From Allolobophora icterica (taxonomy: Eukaryota > Annelida > Clitellata > Crassiclitellata > Lumbricidae), in assembly GCA_963556255.1 (NCBI GenBank), contig OY744606.1, positions 79,469,641 to 79,533,640 of the forward strand: 64,000 nt of DNA, given 5' to 3'. A program made the position numbers and the translations under genes. This document shows, piece by piece, positions 50,591-61,998 of this stretch (positions within the stretch are counted from its first letter, which is position 1; each line of letters begins with the position of its first letter). Below the pieces are notes generated by a model. It was given only the letters and a program-made list of their open reading frames with translations. It was not told the DNA's origin and ran no database searches.

Positions 50591-51421
50591 AAGACCTTGG
50601 TATCGAGGACAACAAGACTGGGGATGGTATGGTGCTATGGTGGATGTTGTTGATGATGGGTTGGCACAAGAGTAGGCTCAGGATGGGACAGCTTGAAGAT
50701 CTAGAGAAAGTGCAAATAAGAACTACCAATGATTTGCAATTACAAGGACCTGAGCGATGAAGAAAGGTTGAAAATGCATGGACTAGCAACAAAAGAAAGA
50801 GGAGCAGAGGTTGAATTTGTAGTTGTGAAATTGTAATTGTAATTGAACAGTTATAGATGCGTACTTAACAATTGCTCTAACTAACTAAGTAAGTAAGTAT
50901 TTTCTTTATTATACTAGTTGTATATCCACACTGTGGTGTACATATATCAGTAATTATAATAATAATATTCTTTATTATTTCAAACCGACAGATGCAGTAA
51001 GATTACATTGAAACATGAAAGTACAATCAATATCTTAATTAAACACACGGTTAAACCACTACTCTATCCCCTCCCCTTAGTGCCTACTTACAGAACCATA
51101 TCAACTGTCTATTTTCTAAAATATGAGCGTCTGCTGAAATTAATGCTATATACTTATTTGCATATTTATAATATAGTACTACTAAAGTCTTGCTTTAAAG
51201 ACGTCATTAAGTGCGTTAATTACTTACTTACTTACTAGCTGCTTTCAGTTTGGTCCATATGGATTTCTTGGTTCGGCCCTAGCGTCGTCCCTAACTGGGT
51301 CAACCCTAGTTTGAAACTAGGTCAACACGACAAATTATTGTAAACACTGGCTTCAAAATTTCTAGGTTGAATGTTTATGAAAACTTCTGCTGGACGGAGG
51401 TTAGAATGAGTCGATCTGGAA

Positions 51422-51559
51422 ATGGCCAGAATCGTCTGGAAACGAACGAATGTTCTGATTTCGATCGGCATCTTTTTGGTTATAGTGATCGCACTTTGTT
51501 TAATTCCAAAATACATATTCTGCGACAATCGAACTTCCCTGTTTGAGCTCAGGGAACTG
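51422..51559 (+). CDS. DIPK1 exon 1: cytoplasmic tail and signal anchor (residues 1-46)
   Basis: ATG GCC AGA... encodes 10 polar residues, a 19-20 residue hydrophobic span, then CDNRTSLFELREL; donor CTG|gtaaga in phase 0. Family architecture (short TM-coding exon 1) supports it. Confidence 0.82.
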
Positions 51560-53995
51560 GTAAGATCTTATGATCACTTTATACGATCTAATAATGTCTA
51601 AATCCGAACTCTCCTCGCCCATTGCCTTCGATATACGCTTTATAAATAGAAGGCAGTGCCTCGCTCGCCTCACTCAAGCGGCCAGCCGCAACTATATAAT
51701 TGCCAAGATACCACAGTACCTGCAGTGATCTATATGCCCCTATAAACAGATGCAATGACTTTTAAAATCCTGTTGGTTTCTCAGACCCTGCCCTACTTTC
51801 GCTACTGCACCGATCGTAACCGCTTTACACCTTATCACCTCGCTGTACCTGACCCTCGGATACTGACAGGCACCAAAGCTGACCCAACAGCCCTTGTGGA
51901 CTGTATTTAAACAAGTGTGGGTGGTAAGCAGGTCTCCTGATGCAGTATTTGTATGGCAGAGAATTTTGGAGATTTACAATTACATATTGATTGAGCCAGA
52001 TTGGGTAAGATTCCCATGTGGTTCTAGTTTTCTTCTGACTAGCTCAAAACAGGGTATGTGGCAACCATAACGAGGGTGTATATGTTAATATATTACAATT
52101 CATGTAATGCAGTGTTTTAGTTAGGTTACCAAAAAGGCGTGTCTTGATACATGCATGCATACATACAATGCATGCATCATTTGGCTGTTTAGGAGTGCAT
52201 TGGATTTTGCAGTGTCGTCTTTACTCTGCTGGTGACCTCACGGGGGATTTGTGCCCTGCGCTTTGTATCGACAGATCTCTTGTGTTTCACGAATGCCTTC
52301 ACGTCATTCAGGGAAAGGTTGTGCTCAGAATGCTATGGAATGGCACTCTTTCTGTAATCATGAAGTCGGAACACGCTGACCGTAACGAATTCCTAAACTT
52401 TAATTTTCACAAAATCAGCTCTGACGAACCTCTCCACATGCCTTCTCCATCCATCCTGCATGACTTGATCTTCAACCTTGCAGGGTCACGGTTTGGAAAG
52501 GATTTCAACATTTCCCACCTCCAAATGTGGAACATTCCAGAATCAGATGATGGAATTAAGAGACGAGATGTGATAACTCAATGGCTGCTGTTGCAACAAG
52601 ATGAGTACCTGATGATGAGTTACCTGAATGGTCATACAGGTGTACCAAAGCTGTATGGTACCTGTGGGCATTACTATGTCACCGAGTTCCTTCCACCTGG
52701 AAGACATCTGAGCAGTGGAAACTTTCTTTTGAAGGCCTTTCCGTCCGATTGGCAGAAGCGAGCGAACCTTGCACTCCGGTTGTTGGATATTATGCAAGCA
52801 TTTGACAGAGAATACCATGAAACTCTTCACTTCTGTGACATGAAGGGCCTGAACTTTGGGGTTGGTGTCCATGGAGAGGTCAAAGCAATTGACCTTGATA
52901 TGGCTGTGTTTGAGACGCACCTGCTGTCACAATACAACCACGTGACCAGATGTGCTGAGGACTCAGACTGTGAGTTCTTTGACTGCAGAGGGTGGTGTGT
53001 ATTGCCACAACATAGGTGCCTACCAGTTCGAATCAACACAAACTTGCAGGTATGAGACATGCTTTTAATTGAATATTATAAATTAATTACCAGTAATGAA
53101 GAAATGAAGTTATAAATTCATAAAAACTTAGGTGCCTGCAAGTTCATATCAACATGAACATGCAGATATGAGATATGATATGAACTATATACAATTAATT
53201 AATTAATATACAGATGAAGTTGTAAAATCATATAAACACGCGGGAACATGTAAAAGATGTGGGAAAATGTTAATATTAATAATGCCACCTTGGAATCAAC
53301 TGTGAGTAATTAGAAGGAACACCTGTTGTGACATCATTGCAGGACATTGCCCTTTTCTTTAAACTTTTGATTTACTGTATTATCAGCATACTGCAAAGGA
53401 ACAAACTGTAAATTGTACTATTGTCTGGTGTTCATTAAATGCTAAGAAAAACAATGAAATCAAACTAACTATCTTCACTGAAGTTGCTTTTGAATAACGC
53501 ATCCTATATTTCAAGTTTCTTGGTTTAAGTTGGTTACTCAAATTCATATTCATGCTACGTACTCCACTGTTTGTAATATTGGCAGTATTTGACAAGCAGT
53601 TTGTCCAGGTTTTAAATTTTATGTTAAATTTTGTGCTGATTGTTTTATTGTTTCAGACCTTATGTGACAAGGTGTTCCTTGGTGGTATTCAAGAACATGC
53701 GTATGTCGGCCTTCTGGACAGTCCACCATCGTCCATAAAATTCGAGCTGCGTGAAGCCCTGGATCAATGTACTGACCCACCTGTCAGTGAGTTCAGAAAA
53801 CTTGTTACTGACAGCTGTCAATCAACGCTTGGGTCGAAGAGTCAAGAAAGTCGTTCAGCAATCATGAATTCCAGTCATGCAGATGAACTCAAGTGTCGTG
53901 AAGCTTTGCAGAAGCTGAGGAATCTCTTAGCGGAAGAATCGATTACAATTTATAAAAGATTAAAGGAAATTCTTTTAAGGACTAACTACACTTAA
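51422..53995 (+). CDS. DIPK1 (FAM69) family divergent protein kinase-like transmembrane protein (3 exons, 437 aa)
   Basis: FAM69/DIPK1 proteins are type II ER-membrane, cysteine-rich kinase-like proteins with a lumenal domain; substrates are mostly unknown. Exons 51422-51559, 52213-53049 and 53657-53995 join in phase 0 to give 437 residues (human paralogues ~430). Residues 11-29 (VLISIGIFLVIVIALCLIP) are a signal anchor. Cys-rich GDLCPALC begins the lumenal part. Likely VAIK-type Lys97 (SVIMKSEHAD), catalytic-loop CDMKGLNF (Asp255, Asn260) and metal-binding IDLDMA (Asp273) are present. The cysteine cluster 293-315 (RCAEDSDCEFFDCRGWC) and NTNLQTLCDKVF follow the family order. Which vertebrate paralogue (A, B or C) it matches is not resolved. 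An in-frame stop at 51407-51409 bounds the start. Confidence 0.92.
51620..51990 (+). pseudogene. CR1-like 3' end relic in DIPK1 intron 1
   Basis: Degraded C-terminal frame and tail ggtaagcaggtctcctgatgc ... gagaattttggagatttaca, like the 24.9-kb copy. Confidence 0.55.
52213..53049 (+). CDS. DIPK1 exon 2: kinase-like lumenal domain (residues 47-325)
   Basis: Acceptor ggattttgcag before TGT CGT CTT; donor CAG|gtatga. The open frame extends upstream to 52144, but that part is intronic. Confidence 0.92.
53015..53225 (+). repeat. Tandem duplication of DIPK1 exon-2/intron-2 boundary
   Basis: The end of exon 2 with its donor (from GGTGCC at 53015) recurs 116 nt later (GGTGCC at 53131), including the AACTTGCAG/AACATGCAG and TATGAGACATG/TATGAGATATG segments. 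In the second copy the donor GT has become AT. Confidence 0.75.
53657..53995 (+). CDS. DIPK1 exon 3: C-terminal lobe (residues 326-437, stop)
   Basis: Acceptor tattgtttcag; TLCDKVFLGGIQ, then DQCTDPPVSEF, and an amphipathic helical end; TAA at 53993-53995. Confidence 0.9.
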   Translation, partial: TLCDKVFLGGIQEHAYVGLLDSPPSSIKFELREALDQCTDPPVSEFRKLVTDSCQSTLGSKSQESRSAIMNSSHADELKCREALQKLRNLLAEESITIYKRLKEILLRTNYT

Positions 53996-54074
53996 CGCAT
54001 TTTACAATATTCGAAGTGCTGAAGACTGGAGAATGATGTTCAAGGACTGACTGCATTTAATACCCTGTCCCCAC

Positions 54075-54330
54075 TATTCCAAGTGCTGATTCTATTGGTG
54101 CAAATCAGTTGCAATCCTAATTATCATCTCTGTAGCTCTGCTAAAGGCCGATCCTCTGTTCGATCAGCATCTGCTGGAAAGAAAGTTGTTCTTTGTACAC
54201 GTTTCATCTTTTGCAGGGTTCACTCACAGTTGCTGGTCTCTCCATCTGGAATTCTCTGTCTCCTGATGCTTGCAACTCTCCTACTAGGACTCTTCATCTA
54301 AAATTCCAATCTGTTTACCGTACGTACGGA
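54075..54330 (+). pseudogene. CR1-like RT C-terminus relic downstream of DIPK1
   Basis: VAGLSIWNSLSPDACNSPTR in one frame; preceded by RSSVRSASAGKK in another. Confidence 0.65.
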
Positions 54331-54370
54331 ACGTATGTTATTTTTTTGTATAATGTACGTACGGTACGCG

Positions 54371-54710
54371 CATAGGCGTAGCTACATGGAAGCAAGAGGA
54401 GGCATTTGCCTCTTGGTTTTGTGGATTTTAAAATTTCCCATGGGTTATAGCCCTGCGTCCTCAAGTACACCCCAGGAGAGGTGCATTTTGCCTCCTCTTG
54501 AATTTGTGTCTTTATAAGTCTTCGAATGTGTTAATGACTAAAAAAAGGTCAACTTTTTTCGTAACATAAATTTAAGAAATTCTCAGAGTGAAATTCAGAA
54601 ATTCTCAGAAAATGTTCCCCTCACCTCTGAAACAAGATCGCCGCCACTGCATAAAAGTTTTGACAAGCTGTAGTTGCCTCCTCTTGAATTGAAGTCTGGC
54701 TACGCCCCTG
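54371..54710. mobile_element. GGCGTAGC-family MITE, copy 1 of a tandem pair
   Basis: Left CATAGGCGTAGCTACATGGA, right GGCTACGCCCCTG. Internally contains the terminal sequence of the GGCGGCGATC family (acaagatcgccgccactgc). Confidence 0.75.
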
Positions 54711-54711
54711 G

Positions 54712-55085
54712 CATAGGCGTAGCTACATGGAGGCAAGAGGAGGCATTTGCCTCCTCTTGGTTTGTGGATTTTAAAATTTTCCGTGGGTTATAGCCCTGCA
54801 TACTCAAGTACACCCCAACAGAGGTGGATGTTGCCTCCTCTTGAGCCCCCCGAGAAGAAAGTCTTCGAATGTGTTAATGACTAAAAAAAGTCATCAACTT
54901 TTTTCGTAACATCAATTTTAGAAATTCTCAGACCGAAATTCAGAAATTCTCAGAAGTTTTTGCGACCGCCCTTCGGACGCTGAAAAATGTCCCCCTCACC
55001 TCTGAAGCAAGATCGCCGCCACTGCATACAAGTTTTGACAAGCAGTAGTTGCCTCTTCTTGAATTGAAGTCTGGCTACGCCCCTG
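54712..55085. mobile_element. GGCGTAGC-family MITE, copy 2 of a tandem pair
   Basis: Starts one base after copy 1 ends; same ends and internal cgccgccactgc segment; ~85% alike by eye, with an extra gcgaccgcccttcggacgc. Confidence 0.75.
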
Positions 55086-55477
55086 AACGTAGGCCTACGC
55101 GCAGACGCGTACGTAATTTCGGTAGGCCTATGTAACGTACGGTCGCACTTTGCTGTTTACGATTCATAATGTTTTCTGCTGCCTGGTTTCGATATGAAGT
55201 TTTGGAGTTTTTGTAAGGAGGCATTATTATCTTGTTTGGAAGTGGGACCTGAAGATTCAACGCGGTTGATGCTTATATAAGGTTGGTGAAGAATGTTTTA
55301 AAGGTGTTGGAGGTGTTGTCTTCACATTGAAGTAATCTCCTGTAGGCCCTATTGCCGTAGGCCCCGCATGACTACTTATTTAGTAGGACTAGGCTTATTA
55401 TTTAGATATTTATGAGTTTGTTTTTATTCAATAATGTTGATATTTCTATATGCTATTTCTTATTAGGGCCTAAAACT

Positions 55478-55482
<5 letters not shown>

Positions 55483-55545
<63 letters not shown>
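55483..55545. repeat. (TTA)n microsatellite
   Basis: About 20 uninterrupted units. Confidence 0.97.
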
Positions 55546-55839
55546 TTAACGCTTGTTAATTAGTGATCTTCGCAGTGTTTCGGCAACAGATGTGATCCAA
55601 AGATAGGCCGTTGAACGGTTTCAAAGCGAGACGATCCTCTCTTCTTTGCGCTCAGAAATTTTTGGATTCAGTGAATTTATGGCCGGTATTTTGACATTAA
55701 TCTTTGTAGTAGCACGGCCACCATATTAATTTAACGGACCTAGCTATGACGCGTTTGAGATGTTCTTAACACACGCTCTCTTAAGGGATACGTAGCCTAG
55801 TCCTACTACTGAAGAATTAGGAGTTAAGCCGGTTTCGCT

Positions 55840-56180
55840 CCACCGATTCACACACCGTCTTCTGCCTCAGGCTCATTTACTCGTCACCCCATGTAGGCTT
55901 TCCACTCCAAATTGAAATCTCACCTCTTCAAGCATTCCTACCCTAATCCATCCGATTCTCCGCCTTCCAAGCTTTCTCGTCCTCAACGAACTCGCCGTAA
56001 CAGCTGCTCTGCCTGTCTCTGGTCTCTCTGGCAACCGAATTCTGACCTACAATGGACATCGATCTCTGGACAACCCCTCTGATATGACGGAGCGCTCGTG
56101 AATAAGCTAGTGCTTTGCGCTTAGCTTTAGAGTGACGCTTTAAAAATGTAGAGATTGCGATTACCATTACTATGATGCTT
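55840..56180 (+). pseudogene. CR1-like 3' end relic
   Basis: FHSKLKSHLFKHSYPN-like frame, then gtgaataagctagtgctttgcgc and gagtgacgctttaaaaatg tail. Confidence 0.6.
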
Positions 56181-57084
56181 TTATCTTTCACTTATGCAAT
56201 ACAACTATAATTTGATAATGCCATGCAAAGTTCAGGAACTCGCAGACTACAGATTGAACGAAATTACCGAATATATAGATTCTGTTGGAAGCGTTTTAAA
56301 GGTGTCGCAAAATTGTATATTCGTATATTCAAATAGATAGTTGACAGAACGCAACTATTGACAATAGGATAAAATGTAAGTAAAACAAAAGAGGATTAAA
56401 ATGTTAATTTAAAATAATAGCAATAATAGTTCTCAATAAAATTAGTTTAAGAAAAATTAGGAGCTAGGTAATAGTAAAAATAGATTAACAGGAAACATGA
56501 AAATGAGGATAAACTAATGAGAAAGAAGCGTTAATTGTGCATTGCTCAGCGGCATTTATGGTTTTCAAAGCCCGTAAGTGCATGGTAACCTTTGAAACTT
56601 GTCTACGCCCTAATTCTATAAATTTTCTAAATATCTACTGGCGAATTGTAGATTCTAGAGTTTAACGTCGTCCTGTGGCATCAAAAACGTCGACGACGAT
56701 CAAAGGTGAATGTAAAAGTGACCATTGTGAAACGACATCTTGTGGCTGCCAGGGCAATTGAAGTCGACATAATATCACAAATTTAGCTTACGTTGCCTCC
56801 CTCTGCTTGATTTAATGGATGAAATCAGCCAGTTTAACGAATTCTCATGGCATCAAAATGGCCGTACATGTCGATAGGTAAAAAATGTACAGTTCTTACA
56901 ACATATAACGTATACAAAGGGGATTTAACTTTGGGATTAAGATTCAGATCCCATTTCGGAGAAGTCTCGTCAAGAAATGACTCTTTCGCAACTCCTCTGT
57001 CGACGCTGAATGCTTCCTCTCCGTAATCAACAACCTTGGCAGATGACAAAATTGAACATGACTCTGATCCGACTCCAACGCGAT
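56181..57084. other. Non-coding region
   Basis: SINE-like caatacaactataatttgataatgcc at 56195-56222; otherwise AT-rich. A minus-strand 86-codon frame at 56834-57094 has no recognisable domain and I do not call it. Confidence 0.4.
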
Positions 57085-57172
57085 AGTCAATCAATCAATC
57101 AATCATCTAGACATTTATATAGCGCGCTCTTCAAGGTAACTATTCAGAGGCACTCCCATCCGAACCTCGGCG
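57085..57172 (-). mobile_element. Extremely truncated copy of the 9.6-kb CR1/L2-like element
   Basis: Carries only the last codons and the gagcgcgctatataaatgtc tail with (ATTG)n, nearly identical to 9585-9665. Confidence 0.85.
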
Positions 57173-58024
57173 AGAGTCATCTATGAGAAAAGAGCGGTCA
57201 CTAGAAAACCTCTTTTGCGTTTACCACATTAGCAGGCCCTACTTTCCATTGTTTAATGATATTTTATGACGCCTAGGGCCGTTGAAGTCGACATCACCTT
57301 ACTCTTGTAAAAGCCCTCGAATCCAACGCGTACAATTACACTGTGCATTGATATCGGATGGAATAAAACCATTTTAAAGGTGTCTAAAGCGATCGCTGCC
57401 TTTTTCAGTGTCTTAACATCTGGACATCAAAAGTCGCAGACGTCGAGAGCAAGAATCAAAATAAAAGCTATAATAGGCCTATACCAAAATAATTTCCCTC
57501 GATGTCAACGGATTTTGTTGCCATAAGATGTTCTTAAACTCTGGATCCATCCATAGGCCTACATAATCACAGTAGGCCTAAACCTGTCACACCTTTTATA
57601 GGATCTTCTTGGCCATACATATACAAGACGCCAAACATTCATATTCGCTGATCTTGACAACAAAACCTTTCTTCACAGAGCTTGTTTGCAAATCTGAAAA
57701 ATTGCATAGTTTTGAAGGTAGGCCCTACCCGGATTGTTAAGATGGCTCCAAATTTAACACACAAGGCTTTAAACCCATCTAGCACTGAAGGTCCTGCAGA
57801 AGGTCAGCTTGGTTTTGATAGTCTTTAATGGAAAAACTATTGCAGCACTTAGCTTAATTCTTTCCTGCACTGAGTGATTCAGTTGATGGCACTAAATCAT
57901 TGATTCCTTGACATCATTTTGAAACTGTGGAAACTTTTCAACGTGAAAAATCCACACAATCAAGTGAAGTATTTCCGCTGTAGTTAACGGGAAGAAAAGG
58001 CAACCAACGGGGCGAGCAAAGAAA
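57173..58024. other. Non-coding region
   Basis: No gene or clear repeat recognised. Confidence 0.35.
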
Positions 58025-58252
58025 CTACCTGGCAGAGGCGTGTTTAAAGAAAATGGGGCCATAGGCACAAACATTTTTGGGGCCCTTCTGAACTTGTACA
58101 AAAACGAATTAGTAGTCAAATGAGCTAAATGATTTTTAATTAAAATAATATACTTTTATGTGAATGCTAAACTGTAAAAATAGAAAATAGGTTTTATCTC
58201 AAATAATTTAAAATTCGAAAATGTTATTTTTATAATGGGAAAAATATGTTCT

Positions 58253-58860
58253 CACACCCCGAGACCACGTCACCCCGGCCCTTCGTGAACTGCACTGGCT
58301 TCCCATTCAAGCTCGCATCACCTTCAAAATCTGTCTTCTGATGTACCAAGTCTACACAAACTCATCCCCTATATTTGTCTTCACTTGTAACTATATGCTG
58401 TTCTCTTCAACCCAGACGAGGACTACGATCATCGTCTCAAGGTGACTTTGCCATCATACAGAAAACTTGGAAATCGAGCATTTGCGTTCGGTCCGACTGA
58501 ATGGAATAAACTTCCTGATTCTATTCGTAAATCCTCATCACCATTGACCTTCAAATCTAACCTTAAAACTTATCTGTTTAGCATGTACTATGATTAGTCT
58601 ACTTTCTGTTACGCGCTTTCGTGCAAAATTGTCATTTCTTTAGGCGCAGAGGTGGCGCTACACCAGGGCGAGCCAGGGCAAATGCCCAGGTGAAAAAGCC
58701 TTTGCCCTGGTCGTTGCCCTGCCGGAATTTTTGCCCTGTCCAGAATTTGTTCTGGCATAAATCGCCCTCTGCACTGGTTACTTTTACGACTGCCCTGGCT
58801 ATGCCCTGGTTAAAAAAAATGTCTGGCGCCGCCACTGTTTAGGCGCGATAGAAATGACAG

Positions 58861-58955
<95 letters not shown>
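58253..58955 (+). pseudogene. CR1-like RT 3' end within the hAT
   Basis: HVTPALRELHWLPIQARITF, KLGNRAFAFGPTEWNKLPDS and SPLTFKSNLKTYLFSM, then a tail split by a MITE and ending in (TTA)n at 58861-58955. One frame break near 58385. Confidence 0.85.
58647..58837. mobile_element. hAT MITE, 191 bp, inside the retrotransposon tail
   Basis: Left CAGAGGTGGCGCTACACCAG, right GTCTGGCGCCGCCACTG; target duplication TTTAGGCG at 58639-58646 and 58838-58845. Body rich in tgccctgg units. Confidence 0.93.
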
Positions 58956-59154
58956 GTTCACTCGTTTGGAGGCCCTCCGAGATTTGTGGGCCCTAGGCGC
59001 CTATGCGTAAACGTCCCTCTGCTACCTGGGGTGCGGAACTGATAACAACTCGGAATTAAATGATCCCGGCCAGACTCCTCGTGTTGAAACTTAAAGAAAT
59101 AGACATCCACCACAGAATCAACAGCAAACGGAAGAAAATTTTCTCTAACCTATA

Positions 59155-59835
59155 TCAATCAATCAATCAATCAATCAAAAATCTTTATTGCATCCAAATG
59201 ACAGTTATAACAAGGTACAGTGACTGCAAAATAGCAGTAGAATTAACAATTAAAACAGAAAGGAGTAATGTAACACAGCGGTAAAAAAAACTTGTCATTG
59301 GCGGCAAAAGGTGGCCCCCAAGGGATATACATCCCGCTAACTAGGGACACCTAAGCAGATAAGTATCAATGAACAATATGACTGATAGGAACGAAAGGTA
59401 GCCTCACTACATTCATTCATAATCAATTTAGGCCAATCGGCTGTACAATTAACTTATATAGAGGCTAGTTTGAGATTGATAGTATGCATTCCTTAACTAA
59501 CCTTAACTAACACAAAATTGTATGTGCTTAAGTTTACCTATGTGCGTGTTCACCCAATAACAAGAGAACAAAAAACAAACAAAATATATAAAGAAAAAAA
59601 TCGCTAGATAAGAAACACAATGATCAATTCCAATGACTATGGAGACTCATACCACGTTCAGAAGGTACTTGCACAATCGAATCTTAAATAAGTAGGGATT
59701 TGGCGAGCAGCGTATATCAATAGGCAGGGTATTCCAGATTTTGGCCCCATAATATTTTATACTAAACACCCTTGCATTGGTACGAGCTTTATCAGGGCGG
59801 TAGGTGAGTGCATTCTTGGTGTTATGAGAGTGTTA
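59155..59835 (-). pseudogene. Non-LTR retrotransposon 3' end (Jockey/Crack-like?)
   Basis: Minus strand: NALTYRPDKARTNARVFSIK, YYGAKIWNTLPIDIRC, LFKIRLCKYLLNVV stop at 59647; the 3' end is a (TTGA)n tail at 59157-59178. The frame is intact over ~60 codons. Confidence 0.8.
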
Positions 59836-59841
59836 GCTGTG

Positions 59842-59915
59842 AGCCTAGGATGAAGTAATTCCTAGGATGAGCCTAGGATGATGTAATTCCTAGGATGAGC
59901 CTAGGATGAAGTTAT
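59842..59915. repeat. 28-bp repeat (gagcctaggatgaagtaattcctaggat)
   Basis: Two and a half copies, palindromic cores CCTAGG. Confidence 0.85.
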
Positions 59916-59918
59916 ATG

Positions 59919-59921
<3 letters not shown>

Positions 59922-60009
<88 letters not shown>
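59922..60009. repeat. (AT)n microsatellite
   Basis: About 44 dinucleotides with no interruption. Confidence 0.97.
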
Positions 60010-60010
<1 letters not shown>

Positions 60011-60011
<1 letters not shown>

Positions 60012-60448
60012 CAGAATCCGAGGCTACGAAAGCCGTTCTTAACCTCTGTTCCTCTACTCTTGGATTGACCATCTCTGAGGCAGACATTTCAACGGCGTTC
60101 CGACTACCGCGAAAGGGAAAAGAGACCTTTAGACCCATTCTCGTGAAGTTCGTCTCCCTCAGAACTCGCAAAACGGTTTATGGCGCCCGCTCCTTGCTGA
60201 AAAAGTCACAAATATTCATAAAGGAACATTTGACCATGACCAACGCCATGATCTACGCAAAAACCCGTCAACTCGTCAAGGAGAGCAGGGCCATCTCCAC
60301 CTGGACGGCCGGAGGAGCAATCTTTCTACGCCTGACTGAAGAAAAGGACAGCAAACCCCACCGCATCTCCTGTCTAACCGATTTAGACAATCTGCTCCCC
60401 ACTTCGAGCTCTACTCCCACAATCTCCTCAGCAGTGGGCCACCATTAG
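60011..60448 (+). CDS. ORF1-like C-terminal domain of a non-LTR retrotransposon (5' truncated)
   Basis: Open from 60011 (AESEATKAVLNLCSSTLGLT) to TAG at 60446-60448. ISEADISTAFRLPRK, RPILVKFVSLRTRKTV and NAMIYAKTRQLVKESRAIST follow the order of the nucleic-acid-binding ORF1 domain common in CR1/Jockey-type elements. The upstream part is replaced by the (AT)n tract. Confidence 0.75.
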
Positions 60449-61998
60449 ACTCCTCGCTCTACTACACGCCGTGACCCAGGTCGGACGGCGGACTTCGCTC
60501 TCGGCCTCTCGGCGGAGGACGTCCATCTCTCGAGCCATCCCTTACCGCTCCAATTCTCAATCCTCGGTCCAACTCAGGAGTAACTTTGTGAGTTCCTTCT
60601 CGAGACTTCGACTTTAGACTACTGTGCCGAAAAGTTTACCGTCATCTATTGTCCTTGATGACCTCCTTTCTTTTGTCCATTATTTCCGGTATTTGATCTA
60701 ATGGTCCTATTATTTTTTAATTATTATATTTTTGTTGATTTCGTTCTTTATTTCCTTCAATAACTATGTTCTATGGTTAAAGCTCATTTCCATAGCTGAT
60801 TTCTTTTGTTTTTAGTTGTCCAAATATGTAACACTTACCTGTAAATGACCATCTAGAGTTCTAGACCGACGCGTTACGATTCGATTCTAAATCACTTCTA
60901 CATGTTACTAGTCATTACCAATAAGATTAATGGATACGATTGGTTCAATAACGGTGGATAAACCCATTCAGAGAACATTAATAGCTTTTGTAGCTCCAAC
61001 GATTTGAAAGCGTGTAGATTCGTTTGTTGTTCTCTTGACTTGCTTAAATTTTTAATGTTAAGTTCCGAAGTATTTCCATGTTGATCGAATTTAATATCTC
61101 TAATTATCTATCGCTCTAGTTAAGTGTTGAACACCAAACCTAAATCCCAGAATATTCAGTGCGGGTTAAGTAATCGAAAACATTGTATAATTTACACCAT
61201 CTCAGCAGTGCATTTTGGCTAACGTTCATCATACCATGTCATAATTAAGTAGAGCACACTAATTAAGTTGCGATTTATCCACCTATGAGTATACGATGGA
61301 ATTTACTGCTGCATGATCTACCACGGACGTTTCTGTCTAGATAGCCTGAGGGATTTGAACCACGATCACTTTTCAGTTGCTGAATTAATTACCCATACCA
61401 GGCCAAATCACTAGGACGTCTCTCTGCCACACCAGGACTAACCTCTACTACGTTTCTCTGCCTGATACACAGAGATTACCTGTTCTCTTATGAACAGCGA
61501 CTTACCTTGCCTTGACTCTTTACGCTCATTCAATCTTTCTTATCTTTGTACTCACTTACTTGTTCTAGGCTGGTCAATTTTCTATTGAATCACCACACTT
61601 TGATTTCATTAATTGTAGCGCCAGGTGATGCTTCTTTTGATTTATTTTATCTCTAGGTTACTCTAGTTTTATATCTTGAAAGTGTTCTTGGTTAAAAATT
61701 TGAGTATACAGTACATTCATACCATTCAGTTCACTTAAATGCCCCTCAAGTTGGAGCTTCTTTTTTGTTATCTTATTTTGACTGTCGTTTTATATCTGTA
61801 CATATTTGCAAAGTGAATGGTCCTGTTCTTAAGGCAACGTCACCTATTATGATTTACCTTACCATTTTGATTATTCTTATGGTTACTCGATGTTAGTTAC
61901 GAGTAACTAACAGTTGCAGTTGTATTGATTCTTTGGTTCTTTCCTTCTCCTTTGTTCTTGCCTTCCTCACGTTACATTATTTTTCGCCTATGCCCTAA
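60449..61998. other. 1.5-kb AT-rich spacer between ORF1-like and PHD/endonuclease ORFs
   Basis: No gene seen. A GC-richer start (60460-60560) then AT-rich sequence; may be a non-coding part of the element or unrelated sequence. Confidence 0.45.

Larger units (their letters stand above)
58033..59021. mobile_element. hAT element, 989 bp, carrying two younger insertions
   Basis: Left CAGAGGCGTGTTTA, right (reverse complement) CAGAGGGACGTTTA; target duplication CTACCTGG at 58025-58032 and 59022-59029. Confidence 0.9.

Noticed and set aside
50379..50792. Opposing 125 and 137 codon ORFs
   Set aside because: Both are translations of the gaccaagactttgaac minisatellite and its flanks.
52144..52212. 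DIPK1 start at the upstream ORF start
   Set aside because: This part reads MIHACIHTMHAS from repeat-like intron sequence; a good acceptor at 52212 and the separate anchor exon explain the N-terminus better.
56834..57094. Possible minus-strand exon (MIDYRVGVGSESC...)
   Set aside because: Reads into a retrotransposon tail and shows no homology I recognise or compatible partner exon.
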